Assembly: GCA_019510305.1 (NCBI GenBank)
Contig: JAEKKN010000051.1
Location: forward strand, 1 to 44,170
Direction of reading: 5' to 3'
Source of the DNA: Microbacterium sp.
GTDB lineage: Bacteria > Actinomycetota > Actinomycetes > Actinomycetales > Microbacteriaceae
Length of the DNA: 44,170 nucleotides
In this document: positions 8,087-17,258 of the stretch, one piece after another
How positions within the stretch are numbered: position 1 is the first letter of the stretch
Layout of the letters: the number at the start of each line of letters is the position of its first letter
The notes under the pieces: generated by a model
The model's input: only the letters and a program-made list of their open reading frames with translations
Told to the model about the DNA's origin: nothing
Databases searched by the model: none
Translations under genes and position numbers: made by a program

Positions 8087-9640
8087 GCTGCACACCCCTT
8101 CCGCTCTCGCGGTTCACGCCGAGGTCAGGACGGATGCCGGCACGGAACCGGGCATAGTGGATGATCGAAGGATGCTCCTCGACCACACCTCCCTGCCTGA
8201 CGGCTCCGATGCGGATGCCGTCTATCTGGCGTTCGTCGAGTGGGCGGAGGCCACGGGCATCAGCTTGTATCCGGCACAGGACGAAGCGGTCATCGAGATC
8301 GTCTCGGGCAACAACCTCATCCTGTCGACCCCCACCGGCACCGGAAAGTCGCTGGTCGCGGTCGCCGCGCACTTCGCCGCGATGATCGACGGCCGCCGCA
8401 GCTACTACACCGCTCCGATCAAGGCGCTCGTGAGCGAGAAGTTCTTCGCGCTCGTCGACATCTTCGGAGCGGCGAACGTGGGCATGATCACGGGGGATTC
8501 GTCGGTGAACGCCGACGCTCCGATCATCTGCTGCACCGCCGAGATCCTCGCGAACCTGGCGCTGCGCAAGGGCGCGGATGCCGAGGTGGGCCAGGTCGTG
8601 ATGGACGAGTTCCACTTCTACGCCGACCCCGATCGCGGCTGGGCGTGGCAGGTGCCGCTGCTCGAGCTGACGCGGGCGCAGTTCATCCTCATGTCGGCCA
8701 CACTCGGCGACGTCACCGAACTCGCCGCCGACCTCACGCGGCGCACCGGGCGGGACACGGCATCCGTCACGGGCGTCGAACGCCCGGTGCCGCTGCACTA
8801 CTTCTACGAGCTGACGCCGATCCACGAGACCGTCGAAGACCTGCTGAGCACCGGCCAGGCGCCGATCTACGTCGTGCACTTCTCGCAGGCCGCCGCGATG
8901 GAGCGCGCGCAGGCGCTGTCGAGCACGAAGATCGCCACGCGCGAGCAGCGCGATCAGATCGCGGCGCTGATCGCAGAGTTCCGGTTCACCACCGCCTTCG
9001 GCAAGACGCTCTCGCGATTCCTGCGCGCGGGCATCGGCGTGCATCACGCGGGCATGCTGCCGAAGTACCGGCGACTGGTCGAACAGCTCGCCCAGCGCGG
9101 GCTGCTGCGGGTCATCTGCGGCACCGACACGCTCGGCGTCGGCATCAACGTGCCGATCCGCACGGTGCTGCTCACGGCGCTGACGAAGTTCGACGGCACG
9201 CGAATGCGTCAGCTCAACGCGCGGGAGTTCCACCAGATCGCCGGGCGAGCGGGCCGCGCGGGCTACGACACCGCCGGCACCGTGGTCGCGCAGGCTCCAG
9301 AGCACGAGACCGAGAACGCGGCGGCCATCAAGAAGGCCGGCGACGACCCGAAGAAGAAGCGCAAGCTGATCCGCAAGAAGGCCCCTGACGGCTTCGTGTC
9401 GTGGGGCGAGCCGTCGTTCCGCAAGCTGATCGATGCGGTGCCCGAGACCCTCACCTCGCACATGCAGATCACCAGCGCGATGATGCTCAACGTGATCGCC
9501 CGCGGCGGCGACGTGTTCGGCAACATGCGCTCGCTCATCTACGACAACCACGAGCCGCGCGCGCGTCAGCGCGAACTCGCCCTGCGGGCGCTCGGCATCT
9601 ACCGCACTCTTCTCGAATCCGGGGTCGTGGAGCAGGTTCC

Positions 9641-9680
9641 GGTCGTTGAGCGAGCGAGCGGAGCGACCGAGACGAAACGC
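9641..9680 (+). repeat. REP-like element inside the helicase gene
   Basis: The segment holds GTTGAGCGAGCGAGCGGAGC followed by GACCGAGACGAAACGC. It resembles short repeats I associate with Microbacteriaceae genomes. Here it is translated in frame as VVERASGATETKR, a low-complexity insertion between helicase segments. It is one copy in this window, so the repeat assignment rests on general knowledge. Confidence 0.45.
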
Positions 9681-10171
9681 TTCGAGATCCGCCTCACGGT
9701 CGACCTGCAGCCGAACTTCGCGCTGAACCAGCCGCTGTCGCCGTTCGCTCTGGCGGCCTTCGATCTGCTCGATCCCGACTCGGCCGGATTCGCCCTCGAT
9801 ATGGTCTCGATCGTCGAGTCGACCAGATCACCTATCCGAAGCCCCTCGACGAGCTGCTCGGCGCGGCGTTCGAGACCTTCAGCGCCGCCCAGCCCTGGAT
9901 CCGCGACTTCGAACTGCACCCCAAGTCGGTCGTGCGCGACATGTACGAGCGGGCCATGTCGTTCGGGGAATATGTCGCGTACTACAAGATCGCCCGCTCC
10001 GAGGGCGTGGTGCTGCGCTACCTCTCCGACGCGTATCGGGCCGCCTCGCAGACGATCCCTGAAGAACTCAAGAACGACGATCTGCGCGACCTCATCGAAT
10101 GGCTGGGCGAACTCGTGCGTCAGGTCGACTCGAGCCTCCTCGACGAATGGGAGGAGCTCGTGTCGGGAGCT

Positions 10172-10194
10172 GGGTCCCTGAGCCTGTCGAAGGG
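10172..10194 (+). repeat. REP-like half element (copy A) in the helicase gene
   Basis: A 23-bp word beginning GGGTCCCTGAGCCTGTCG recurs without mismatch at 34526-34548 inside the RNase H gene. Here it is a single arm, translated as GSLSLSKG in the second helicase fragment. Its presence in two unrelated genes marks it as a dispersed repeat. Confidence 0.7.
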
Positions 10195-10699
10195 TCATGA
10201 CGACGAGCCGATCGTCCCGCCCGCCCCCAAGCGCCTCACATCCAACGTGCGCGCGTTCCGCATCCTGGTGCGCAACGAGCTGTTCCGCCGCGTGCAGCTC
10301 GCCGCCCGCGAGGACGTGGATGCTCTCGCCGATCTCGATCCGTCGTTCGGGGCCGCGGGGTGGGATGCCGCGCTCGACGCGTACTTCGCCGAGCACGACG
10401 AGATCCTCACAGGTCCCGACGCCCGCAGCTCGCAGCTGCTGCTGATCACCCAGGGCGCCACAGCGTGGACCGTCCATCAGATCATCGACGACCCCGCCGG
10501 CGATCACGACTGGCGCATCTCGGCGACCGTCGACCTCGCTGCATCCGATGAGGAGGGTGCCGCGATCGTCACCGTGACGGGAGTCGGGCAGCTGTGACCC
10601 TCCGGCTCGCGTAGCGGTCCGGGCCGAGCGAGCGCGTAGCACTGCCGAAACACGGCGGGACTAGCGTGAAGGCCAGCCCCGACCAGGAGGAGTCCGACA

Positions 10700-11290
10700 A
10701 TGCAACTCGCCACCGCTTTCGCGGCTTCCTTGCCTGACTGGCTGATCGACGAGCTTCCCGATGTGCCTCGGCGGCTGCCCTCCGTCGAAGAGCGGATGCG
10801 GCTCGTCAACGACCTCGCCGATCGCAACTGGCGAGCCGGCAACGGCGGGCCGTTCGCCGCGATCGTCGTCGACGACGCGAGCGGAGAGCTCGTGTCGGTC
10901 GGGGTCAACGTCGTGCTGAGCTCCGGCCTGACCGCCGCTCACGCCGAGGTCACGGCATTGAGCCTGGCGCAGCGGGCGCTCGGCCGCTGGGATCTCGGCG
11001 CGGACGGCGCCGACCTCTCGCTGATCGTCAACTGGCGGCCGTGCGTGCAGTGCTACGGCGCGACGATGTGGAGCGGCGTCCGCTCGCTCGTCGTCGCGGG
11101 CGAGGGCGCTCTGCTCGAAGAGCTCACCGGATTCGACGAGGGACCGGTCGTCGAGGACTGGGCGCAGCAGTTCGAGGACCGCGGCATCCGGGTGACGATC
11201 GGCGTCGGTCATGACGATGCCGTCGCGGTGTACCGCGCCTACGGCGCGAGCGATTCCGTCGTCTACAACGCGCGGGGAGCAGTCGAGTAG
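10700..11290 (+). CDS. Nucleoside/base deaminase (cytidine deaminase superfamily)
   Basis: This 196-residue zinc deaminase has both catalytic motifs: TAAHAEVTAL (HAE, zinc His and proton-shuttle Glu) and NWRPCVQCYGAT (PCxxC, two zinc Cys). GNGGPFAAIVVDDASGELV is the usual substrate-pocket strand of the guanine/cytosine/tRNA-adenosine deaminase group. It should hydrolytically deaminate a purine or pyrimidine base; the exact substrate is not clear. A CAGGAGGAG box lies before the ATG, and a TAGCGT -10-like box at about 10662 suggests an ordinary leadered promoter. It is convergent, 9 bp apart, with an ABC importer operon that may bring in a related heterocycle. Confidence 0.8.
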   Translation: MQLATAFAASLPDWLIDELPDVPRRLPSVEERMRLVNDLADRNWRAGNGGPFAAIVVDDASGELVSVGVNVVLSSGLTAAHAEVTALSLAQRALGRWDLGADGADLSLIVNWRPCVQCYGATMWSGVRSLVVAGEGALLEELTGFDEGPVVEDWAQQFEDRGIRVTIGVGHDDAVAVYRAYGASDSVVYNARGAVE

Positions 11291-11299
11291 ACGCTCCCT

Positions 11300-12184
11300 C
11301 TACACGCTCTTCTGCGAATGCATGCCCATGCGCGCGAGCACGACGTCTTCAGCGATCTGGACGACGTTGTAGAGGACGAGAGAAGCCGCGGTGACGGCGA
11401 CGACCGACGCCCAGAGGGCGGTGAACTGCGCCTGCGGCACGAATCCTCCGATGGACCCGCCGATGCCGCCGCCGACGGCGAGCCACTCTGCGAGCAGCGC
11501 CCCCGTGATGGCGCCGGGAACCGAGATGCGCACGGCGGCGAAGAACGCCGGCAGCGAGGAGGGCATCGCGACCTTGCGGAGCTTCGACCAGGCGCCGCCG
11601 CCGTAGACCTCGACGAGGTCGTTCATCTGCGGCGGAGCAGACCTGAACCCCAGGGAGATGTTCACGAGCGCCGGGAACAGCACGACGATGCCGCCGATGA
11701 CCGCGATCGTCAGCCAGCCGCGCTGAAAGATCATGATGATGACCGGAGCCATCGCGATGAGCGGCACCGACCGCAGCAGCATCGCGAGCGGCATCAGGGC
11801 GTGCTCGATCCCCCTGCTGAGCTGGAACACTCCCGCGCCGATGACGGCGACCACCAGGCCGGCGACGAACCCGATGAACGCATGACCGAGAGTCACGGCG
11901 AGGTTGCCCGCGATGAGCGCGCGATTGGCCTCCGCGGCCGGCACGGTGACGAAGAAGTTCCACACGTCGACAGGCCCCTTGGCGATGAGCGGCGAGATGC
12001 GGAAGATCGCCAGCACGCCCACCCAGAGCACGACGACGGTCACGAGAGTGAGCGCGAACGTCAGCAGACTCCCGCCCAGGGCGCTGAGCACCCCGCGCGC
12101 AGCCGCGCGGCGGACGTCTCTGCTCAGATCACTGCGATCCGGTGAGGCCCGCTGCTGTTCCTGAGCTGCGGTCAGCGTGGTCAT
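11300..12184 (-). CDS. ABC transporter permease (NitT/TauT type), second permease
   Basis: This 294-residue membrane protein has about six helices and the SsuC/TauC-type permease core. The ATPase-contact (EAA-like) loop can be read in LVEVYGGGAWSKLRKVAMPSSLPAFFAAVRISVPGA. The start at ATG 12184 is set by AAAGGAG 5 nt upstream and by a 4-bp ATGA overlap with the preceding permease; the open frame continues upstream without support. It is the last gene of the ATPase-permease-permease run. The importer has two different permeases where sulfonate or taurine systems use one, which is seen in some pyrimidine-precursor and riboflavin-type systems. Confidence 0.82.
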   Translation of the reverse strand: MTTLTAAQEQQRASPDRSDLSRDVRRAAARGVLSALGGSLLTFALTLVTVVVLWVGVLAIFRISPLIAKGPVDVWNFFVTVPAAEANRALIAGNLAVTLGHAFIGFVAGLVVAVIGAGVFQLSRGIEHALMPLAMLLRSVPLIAMAPVIIMIFQRGWLTIAVIGGIVVLFPALVNISLGFRSAPPQMNDLVEVYGGGAWSKLRKVAMPSSLPAFFAAVRISVPGAITGALLAEWLAVGGGIGGSIGGFVPQAQFTALWASVVAVTAASLVLYNVVQIAEDVVLARMGMHSQKSV

Positions 12185-13062
12185 GCTGCTCCTTTCGACC
12201 ACGGCGCGACGGCGCGCGCAATGGCTCCGACCAGGGCGAAGCCGACGAGCGCGACGGCCCCGCTGGCGAGCGCGAGAGCCCACACCACGGGGGCGTTCGA
12301 ACCCTGCTGAGCCAGAGTCATGGCGATGCCGACGCCGGTCTCGATCTTGCCGAAGAACTCCCCGAGCACCGCACCGAGGAAGGCGGCGGGGACGGCGATC
12401 TGCAGGGCGCCGAGAATCGCCGGCAGCGCCGCGATGAGACGCACTTTGACCAGCTGCGCGAGACGGCCCCCGCCGTACACTGCGATCAGGTCGAGGCTCG
12501 TGCGATCAGCTGATTTCAGTCCCAGAAGCGCACCCACGACCGTGGTGAAGAACACCGAGAGCGCCGCGAGCAGCACGGCCGTACCGCTCGGCTCGCCAGG
12601 CTTGGGGAACGGGATCATGACGATGGCCAGCATCCCCACCGCGACGATCGGGATGCAGTAGGTGATGATCGCGAGCTGCATGGCGACGCCCTCGAGGCGG
12701 GGGACGACGAGCACGATGCCCGCGAGGATCAACGCGATGCCGTTGCCCCAGAGGTACCCGATCCCGGCCTCTGCCAACGTGACCGAGAAGTTGCGCCAGT
12801 AGAACTCCCAGCCGCTCTCGGCGTAGCTCGCCACGACCTCGAACGGTGTGGGGATCGGGCGCGCACCGGTCGGCGCAACGTACACGGCAGCGATCACCCA
12901 CCACAGGATGACGATCCCGACGCCGCCGATGAGTCCGGCGAGCCAGGCGGGAAGCGCGATGCTCTGCCACCGCACCGGCCGGCCTCGCCGAAGCGCGCCA
13001 GGCGCACCCCCGGACTGCGACTCGGGCGAGCCGTCCGCCTGCACCCTCTCAGTGGTGGTCAT
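12181..13062 (-). CDS. ABC transporter permease (NitT/TauT type), first permease
   Basis: This 293-residue permease has about six membrane helices. The contact loop reads [40 protein letters not shown] 13062 has GGGAGGAG upstream, and the gene overlaps the ATPase 3' end by 14 bp. Its N-terminal 45 residues are polar and variable. It presumably forms a heterodimer with the next permease. Confidence 0.82.
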   Translation of the reverse strand: MTTTERVQADGSPESQSGGAPGALRRGRPVRWQSIALPAWLAGLIGGVGIVILWWVIAAVYVAPTGARPIPTPFEVVASYAESGWEFYWRNFSVTLAEAGIGYLWGNGIALILAGIVLVVPRLEGVAMQLAIITYCIPIVAVGMLAIVMIPFPKPGEPSGTAVLLAALSVFFTTVVGALLGLKSADRTSLDLIAVYGGGRLAQLVKVRLIAALPAILGALQIAVPAAFLGAVLGEFFGKIETGVGIAMTLAQQGSNAPVVWALALASGAVALVGFALVGAIARAVAPWSKGAA

Positions 13063-13891
13063 CCGCGGCGGCTCCTCCCTCGCCGAACAGCAGGTCGGAC
13101 GCCTCGTCCACATACGCGTGGAACTCGGGGGTCCGCAGCATCTCGGGTGTCCGCGGACGCGGCAGGTCGATCTTGAGCACCTTCTTGACGCGACCGGGTC
13201 GCGGGCTCATCACCGCTACGTAGTCCGAGAGGAAGATCGCCTCCGAGATGCCGTGCGTGACCAGCAGGGTCGTCGCGGGCTTCTCGGTCCAGATGCGCAG
13301 CAGTTCGAGATTGAGCTTCTGCCTGGTCATGTCGTCCAGCGCGCCGAACGGCTCGTCGAACAGCAGCACTTCCGGCTTGAGGATCAGCGATCGGGCGATC
13401 GAGACGCGCTGTCGCATACCGCCCGAGAGCTGCGAGGGCTTGGCCTTCTCGAAGCCCTGAAGACCTACCAGCGCGATCATCTCCGCGACGTAGTCCTTGT
13501 CGACCGGGAGCCCTGCGATCTCGAACGGCAACCGGATGTTGCTGACCACGCTGCGCCACGGAAGCAGCGCCGAGTCCTGGAACGCGATGCCGAGCCCGCT
13601 CTCGGCACGGAGCTCCTTCGGGCTCTTGCCGTCGACGCGGGTCGTGCCGCTGGTCGGGGTCTCGAGGCCGGCGAGGATCCGCAGGATCGTGGACTTGCCG
13701 CAACCCGACGGTCCCAGCAGCGACAGGAACGAACCCTGCTCGGTGTGCAGATTCGCGTCGGCCAGCGCGGCGACGCTCTTGCGCCCTGAGGCGAACACCT
13801 TGTTCAATCCCGAGATCTGCAGTCCGGTTCCCAGGACATCGCCCTGAGAACCGGACTGCACGGCATCCGTCGTGAGGATCGGCTGCGTCAT
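13049..13891 (-). CDS. ABC transporter ATP-binding protein (SsuB/TauB-like)
   Basis: This 280-residue ATPase is complete: Walker [12 protein letters not shown]-loop in [12 protein letters not shown], signature LSGGMRQRV, Walker [13 protein letters not shown] and switch His in [10 protein letters not shown]. It energises import of the ligand captured by the lipoprotein encoded just upstream. A GGAG box lies 7 nt before the ATG. The N-terminal 25 residues are an extra polar segment. Confidence 0.88.
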   Translation of the reverse strand: MTQPILTTDAVQSGSQGDVLGTGLQISGLNKVFASGRKSVAALADANLHTEQGSFLSLLGPSGCGKSTILRILAGLETPTSGTTRVDGKSPKELRAESGLGIAFQDSALLPWRSVVSNIRLPFEIAGLPVDKDYVAEMIALVGLQGFEKAKPSQLSGGMRQRVSIARSLILKPEVLLFDEPFGALDDMTRQKLNLELLRIWTEKPATTLLVTHGISEAIFLSDYVAVMSPRPGRVKKVLKIDLPRPRTPEMLRTPEFHAYVDEASDLLFGEGGAAADDHH

Positions 13892-13904
13892 GGTCGAGCT
13901 CCGA

Positions 13905-14984
13905 TCAGCCCGCGTACGCGATCAGCTCGGGGTTCTCCTTGTAGACCTCATCCAGGAGCGACATGTCGAACAGATCCGACGCCTTCAGCGTGATGCCGGC
14001 ACCGGCCAGGCTCTTGATCGTCTCCTTCTGGAGGGCGTCCGAGATCGTGAACAGGCCGTTCTCGGCCGTCTCGTCCGAGACCACGAGCTGCTCAGCCTGC
14101 ACGGTCGCGCCGGCGATGGAGTTGTCGAGGTTGAGGTCGAGGTCCTTGCCGTATTCGCTCACGGCGAGGTCCGCCCCGGCAGCGGGATCGTTCACGGCGT
14201 CCGTCCAGCCCTTGATCTCTGCGACCAGGAAGGCCTTGAGCTTCTCGCGGTCGTTCTTGATCGCGTCATCCGTCACCGTCACGGTCTCGGCGACGAATGG
14301 CAGGCCGTTGTCGGCGAACGGGAGGTTCGTGACCTCGGTGCCGGAGGCCGCGACCGTGATCGACTCGTTCGTGAGATAGGCGATGAAACCGTCGACCTCG
14401 CCACTGATCAGGGGCGCCGGGTCGTACTGGACCGGCACGATGGTCAGCTCGGACTCGTCGATGCCGTTGGCTGCGAGCAGAGCCTTGAACAGCGCGCTGT
14501 TGGAGTCCTGCACGCCGATCTTCTTGCCGATCAGATCCTTCGGCATGGCGATGTCGGCGCCGCCCGCCAGCGACAGCACGGTGAACGGGTTCTTCTGATA
14601 GGTCGTGGCGATGATCTTGAGCGGAGCGCCTTCTGATGCCACGACCGAACCGATCGAGACGGCATCCGAGAGCGCGACATCCGCACTGCCGGAGATGAGC
14701 TCCGCCGCGCCGGTCGAAGGTCCGGGCACCAGAGTCACCGTGCCGAGTCCGGCGTCGGTGTAATAGCCCTTCGAGTCCGCGAAGAACTCACCCGAGAACT
14801 CCTCGTTCTTCACCCAGCTGAGCTGGACGGTCAGGTCTCCGAGACCGGCATCCGAGTCCGCCGAGGAGCCGGCCGTAGCCGGGTCTGCGCCTGATGCGCA
14901 CCCCGCGAGCGCAGTGGCGGCGATGGTCGCAGCAAAGGCCGCGGAGAGGACGCGCAACGCGCGCCGAGAGAGAAGTGAGGTCAT
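13905..14984 (-). CDS. ABC transporter substrate-binding lipoprotein (NMT1/THI5-SsuA type)
   Basis: This 359-residue lipoprotein has a basic N-terminus, a hydrophobic core and the lipobox ALAGC. The mature part opens with [20 protein letters not shown] and continues with [18 protein letters not shown], the pattern of NMT1/THI5-like binding proteins. Ligands in this fold include sulfonates, nitrate, hydroxymethylpyrimidine and riboflavin. The facing deaminase gene makes a nitrogen heterocycle attractive, but this is inference. It is first in the importer operon, 13 bp before the ATPase gene, with GGAG 8 nt before the ATG. Confidence 0.82.
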   Translation of the reverse strand: MTSLLSRRALRVLSAAFAATIAATALAGCASGADPATAGSSADSDAGLGDLTVQLSWVKNEEFSGEFFADSKGYYTDAGLGTVTLVPGPSTGAAELISGSADVALSDAVSIGSVVASEGAPLKIIATTYQKNPFTVLSLAGGADIAMPKDLIGKKIGVQDSNSALFKALLAANGIDESELTIVPVQYDPAPLISGEVDGFIAYLTNESITVAASGTEVTNLPFADNGLPFVAETVTVTDDAIKNDREKLKAFLVAEIKGWTDAVNDPAAGADLAVSEYGKDLDLNLDNSIAGATVQAEQLVVSDETAENGLFTISDALQKETIKSLAGAGITLKASDLFDMSLLDEVYKENPELIAYAG

Positions 14985-15105
14985 GTGCTGTGCTCCAGGG
15001 TGCAGACGATCGGGTGGACAGGCGCAGCATGATGCCTCGTGAACTGCGCTGTTCCAGACGGTAGGCGATGGAGATTTCGGTCGCAGGGGTCTCGTGTTTC
15101 CGCCC

Positions 15106-15132
15106 GATTACGTTTCTGTGATTACGTTTCTG
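15106..15132. repeat. Tandem 13-bp repeat GATTACGTTTCTG/ATTACGTTTCTG upstream of the importer
   Basis: GATTACGTTTCTG occupies 15106-15118 and its copy (sharing all 13 bases) occupies 15120-15132, a 14-bp period. It is AT-rich in a GC-rich setting, lies about 120 bp before the importer start and about 45 bp past the acyltransferase stop. A regulator or part of the promoter could use it; no family is recognised. Confidence 0.5.
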
Positions 15133-15177
15133 CCGATGGCCGCTGAGCCTGCCACGCCGGACATCCGCGCCCCGTCG

Positions 15178-16233
15178 TCACGTCTGGATCGCTCCCACCG
15201 CTCGTCGTCGTCCGCGCAGGCGGTCGGCCAGCGGCAGAGGATCGAACAGCACAGCGAGGCCGCAACGCCGCAGCACCGCGTGCACGCCCAGGCAGATCGC
15301 GATCACGATCGACGTCAGCACCAGCGGCTGCACCGCCTCGATCACCGGCGTCGTGCGGATACCCGTCGCACGGATACCCGCGTCGATCAGTGCGAGCGGG
15401 ATCATGTGCAGCACATAGATCGGCAGCGTTCGCCGTCCGACCCACCGCAAGGGTCGGGCGATCGCTCCGGCGCGCCGATCGAGCACGGCGCACGTCGCCA
15501 CTCCGAAGGCCACTGCGACCACCGACAGCATCGGCCACACGCCCGGCCATTGCCTCATGCCGAGTACGCCGACGGCGGCGGCGCACACGGCATATGCCGC
15601 TCCGAGCATGAACGGGTGCAATGGCCGCAAACTCCTCGCGAACGCCTCGACCGTGCCTCGAAGACGCATCCCCGCGAGGAAGAAGAACAGGTTCTGCACC
15701 ACCTGCCAGAGGTTGCCGAGGTCGGGCAGGACTCCGGATGCCGCGGCCGCCGACGCGACGAAGGCGACGGGCAGCAGCACCGGCGTCGGCACCTGCCGTG
15801 TCAGCCGGGCGATGAGGAGGTACGCGGCGAGGGCGAGGAGGTACCAGAGGTTCGTCGGGCTGACGGTCAGCTGCGCCAGCAGTTCGCCGGCATCCGACGC
15901 CCTGGCAGTGTCGAAGTCGGGGGTCAGTGCGAGCACGAAGGTCTGGATGAGCACCCAGATGACGTACACCGAAGCGAGACGCGCTGCTCGGCGCCGCCAG
16001 CTCGCTCCGTCGATCGCGATCACGGCGCGTCCGGCGAACATTCCCGAGATCAGGAAGAACAACGGCATCCGCAACGGAAGCAGCTGCGCGTTCACCGTCG
16101 ACCAGACATCTGTGACCGCACCGGCGCCCGGCATGTCGATCGCCTGCTTCGTGACGACGTGCCACAGCACCACGAGGATGATGCACACACCCTTCGCGAC
16201 GTCGGGCCAGCCCTCGCGAACCTTCGTGGTCAC
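15178..16233 (-). CDS. Acyltransferase-3 membrane protein (VanT membrane-domain-like)
   Basis: This 351-residue protein has about ten membrane helices and belongs to the acyltransferase-3 family. The N-terminus WPDVAKGVCIILVVLWHVV carries the family's catalytic-type His near residue 25, and FFLISGMFAG and LPIYVLHMIPL are typical. The GTG at 16233 overlaps the ligase stop as GTGA, so it is the last gene of a coupled four-gene unit. In VanT serine racemases the N-terminal membrane domain belongs to this same family and takes part in L-Ser supply. Next to a separate racemase gene, it may stand for the VanTm half of a split VanT, as in the VanL system. O-acylation of a glycan is the alternative. 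Confidence 0.75.
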   Translation of the reverse strand: MTTKVREGWPDVAKGVCIILVVLWHVVTKQAIDMPGAGAVTDVWSTVNAQLLPLRMPLFFLISGMFAGRAVIAIDGASWRRRAARLASVYVIWVLIQTFVLALTPDFDTARASDAGELLAQLTVSPTNLWYLLALAAYLLIARLTRQVPTPVLLPVAFVASAAAASGVLPDLGNLWQVVQNLFFFLAGMRLRGTVEAFARSLRPLHPFMLGAAYAVCAAAVGVLGMRQWPGVWPMLSVVAVAFGVATCAVLDRRAGAIARPLRWVGRRTLPIYVLHMIPLALIDAGIRATGIRTTPVIEAVQPLVLTSIVIAICLGVHAVLRRCGLAVLFDPLPLADRLRGRRRAVGAIQT

Positions 16234-17258
16234 CGCCGCGCACCGGCTGCGTGCGCGCGGGCACCGCGTCTCGTCTCGCTCGCCGGCACCCGTCCGCTCG
16301 ACGACCAGAGCTCCCCGGTCGTCGAGACCGCCGCGCGCACGAGCCTGTCCATGAGCTCGGGGTACGACACCCCGGCCGCGGCGAACATGCGCGGCGCCTG
16401 CGACGCCGCGGTGAGTCCCGGCATCGTGTTGACCTCGTTCAGCACCGGCCCCGCGTCGGTGAGGAAGAAGTCCATGCGTGCGACACCGGCGCAGCCGAGG
16501 GCATCGAACATCGACACCGCGGCGCGCGACAGCATCCCGGTCTCGGCCGCCGTCAATGCAGCGGGCACGGTGAAGCGCGCGCTGCCGTCGTACTTCATCG
16601 CCGTGTCGAACAGGCCAGCCGCGTGGATCTCCAACGGCGGAGCCGCCCAGCGCACGCCGCCCGCTTCGCGGATCACCGCCACGTCGATCTCCCTCCCCCG
16701 CATGACCTCCTCGATCAGGATCAGGTCGTCGAATCGGGCGGCGGTGCGCAGGGCATCGAGAAGTTCTCCCGGCTCGCGCACCAGGCTCACGCCATAGCTC
16801 GATCCTGCCGAGACGGGCTTGACGACGACCGGCGCCTCGAATTCCACGTCGCCGATCGCCGAGGAGGAGATCACGAAGCCCGGCGCAGTCGCGATGCCCG
16901 CGTCTCTCGCGACGAGCTTCGTCGCGTGCTTGTCCATCCCGATCGCGCCAGCCCGAGGCCCCGACCCCACCACGGGCACGTCCGCCAATGCGCACAGCGC
17001 GGCGAGCGCGCCGTCCTCCCCGAGTGCGCCGTGCACGGCGGGGAACACGACGTCGGCCCAGGCCAGCAGCGGCATCGCCGCAGCCAGCGACTCGGCCGGG
17101 GAGGCGTCCGGCGCGGCATCCCACACCCCGTCCCTCCCGATCGTCGCTGTCCGCACATCGTGATCGACTGCACGCAACGCCTCCGAGACAGCCGCGGCCG
17201 AGGCGAGAGAGACCTCGTGCTCCGAGTTCCGTCCTCCGCCGATGACCAGCACCCTCAT
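16230..17258 (-). CDS. D-alanine--D-alanine/D-serine ligase family protein
   Basis: This 342-residue ATP-grasp ligase has GGGRNSEHEVSL with Glu15, VVVKPVSAGSSYGV (ATP loop), the omega-loop pair Lys222-Tyr223 in DTAMKYDGSARF, and the metal/ATP motif VLNEVNTMPGL. The Lys-Tyr pair corresponds to Lys215-Tyr216 of E. coli DdlB. It argues against a VanA-type D-lactate ligase and leaves D-Ala or D-Ser as second substrate. ATG 17258 overlaps the racemase stop (ATGA); the longer open frame to 17333 is not needed. Its setting, not its sequence alone, suggests a VanC/E/G/L-like role in making altered peptidoglycan termini. A second housekeeping Ddl would be expected elsewhere. Confidence 0.82.
   Translation of the reverse strand: MRVLVIGGGRNSEHEVSLASAAAVSEALRAVDHDVRTATIGRDGVWDAAPDASPAESLAAAMPLLAWADVVFPAVHGALGEDGALAALCALADVPVVGSGPRAGAIGMDKHATKLVARDAGIATAPGFVISSSAIGDVEFEAPVVVKPVSAGSSYGVSLVREPGELLDALRTAARFDDLILIEEVMRGREIDVAVIREAGGVRWAAPPLEIHAAGLFDTAMKYDGSARFTVPAALTAAETGMLSRAAVSMFDALGCAGVARMDFFLTDAGPVLNEVNTMPGLTAASQAPRMFAAAGVSYPELMDRLVRAAVSTTGELWSSSGRVPASETRRGARAHAAGARR

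Larger units (their letters stand above)
8172..10597 (+). pseudogene. DEAD/DEAH-box helicase with DUF3516, disrupted by internal deletion and frameshift
   Basis: The first part, to about 9825, is an intact superfamily-2 helicase: Walker A TPTGTGKS, DEAD-type box MDEFH, motif III SAT, GTDTLGVGIN and HQIAGRAGRAGYD. After DMVSIVEST the frame turns to non-family sequence, ending at 10181. Another frame resumes with DQITYPKPLDELL at about 9825 and runs to 10597 with normal family sequence (RDMYERAMSFGEYVAYYKIARSEG). From memory, intact relatives have roughly 30-40 residues between these points, so sequence is missing and its length is 3n+1. This is either a pseudogene, a split protein or an assembly error. 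I start it at ATG 8172; GTG 8157 is the alternative. Two REP-like insertions are translated within it. Confidence 0.72.

Noticed and set aside
7998..9551. Long open frame antisense to the helicase gene
   Set aside because: Composition is Arg/Asp/His-rich without domain sense. It is a high-GC shadow of the real helicase frame.
10598..10660. Terminator hairpin after the helicase
   Set aside because: GCTCGC/GCGAGC pairing is short with a long loop and no T-rich tail.
11318..12145. Open frame opposite the ABC permease
   Set aside because: Very rich in Arg, His and Asp, the typical product of reading membrane-protein codons backwards.
15178..17124. A single 648-residue minus-strand open frame
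   Set aside because: Its first half is the ligase gene read out of frame. Family sequence begins only at the GTG at 16233, which overlaps the ligase stop.
16230..17258. VanA/VanB-type D-Ala-D-Lac ligase
   Set aside because: The omega loop keeps the Lys-Tyr pair of dipeptide-forming ligases, and no VanH-type dehydrogenase is present.
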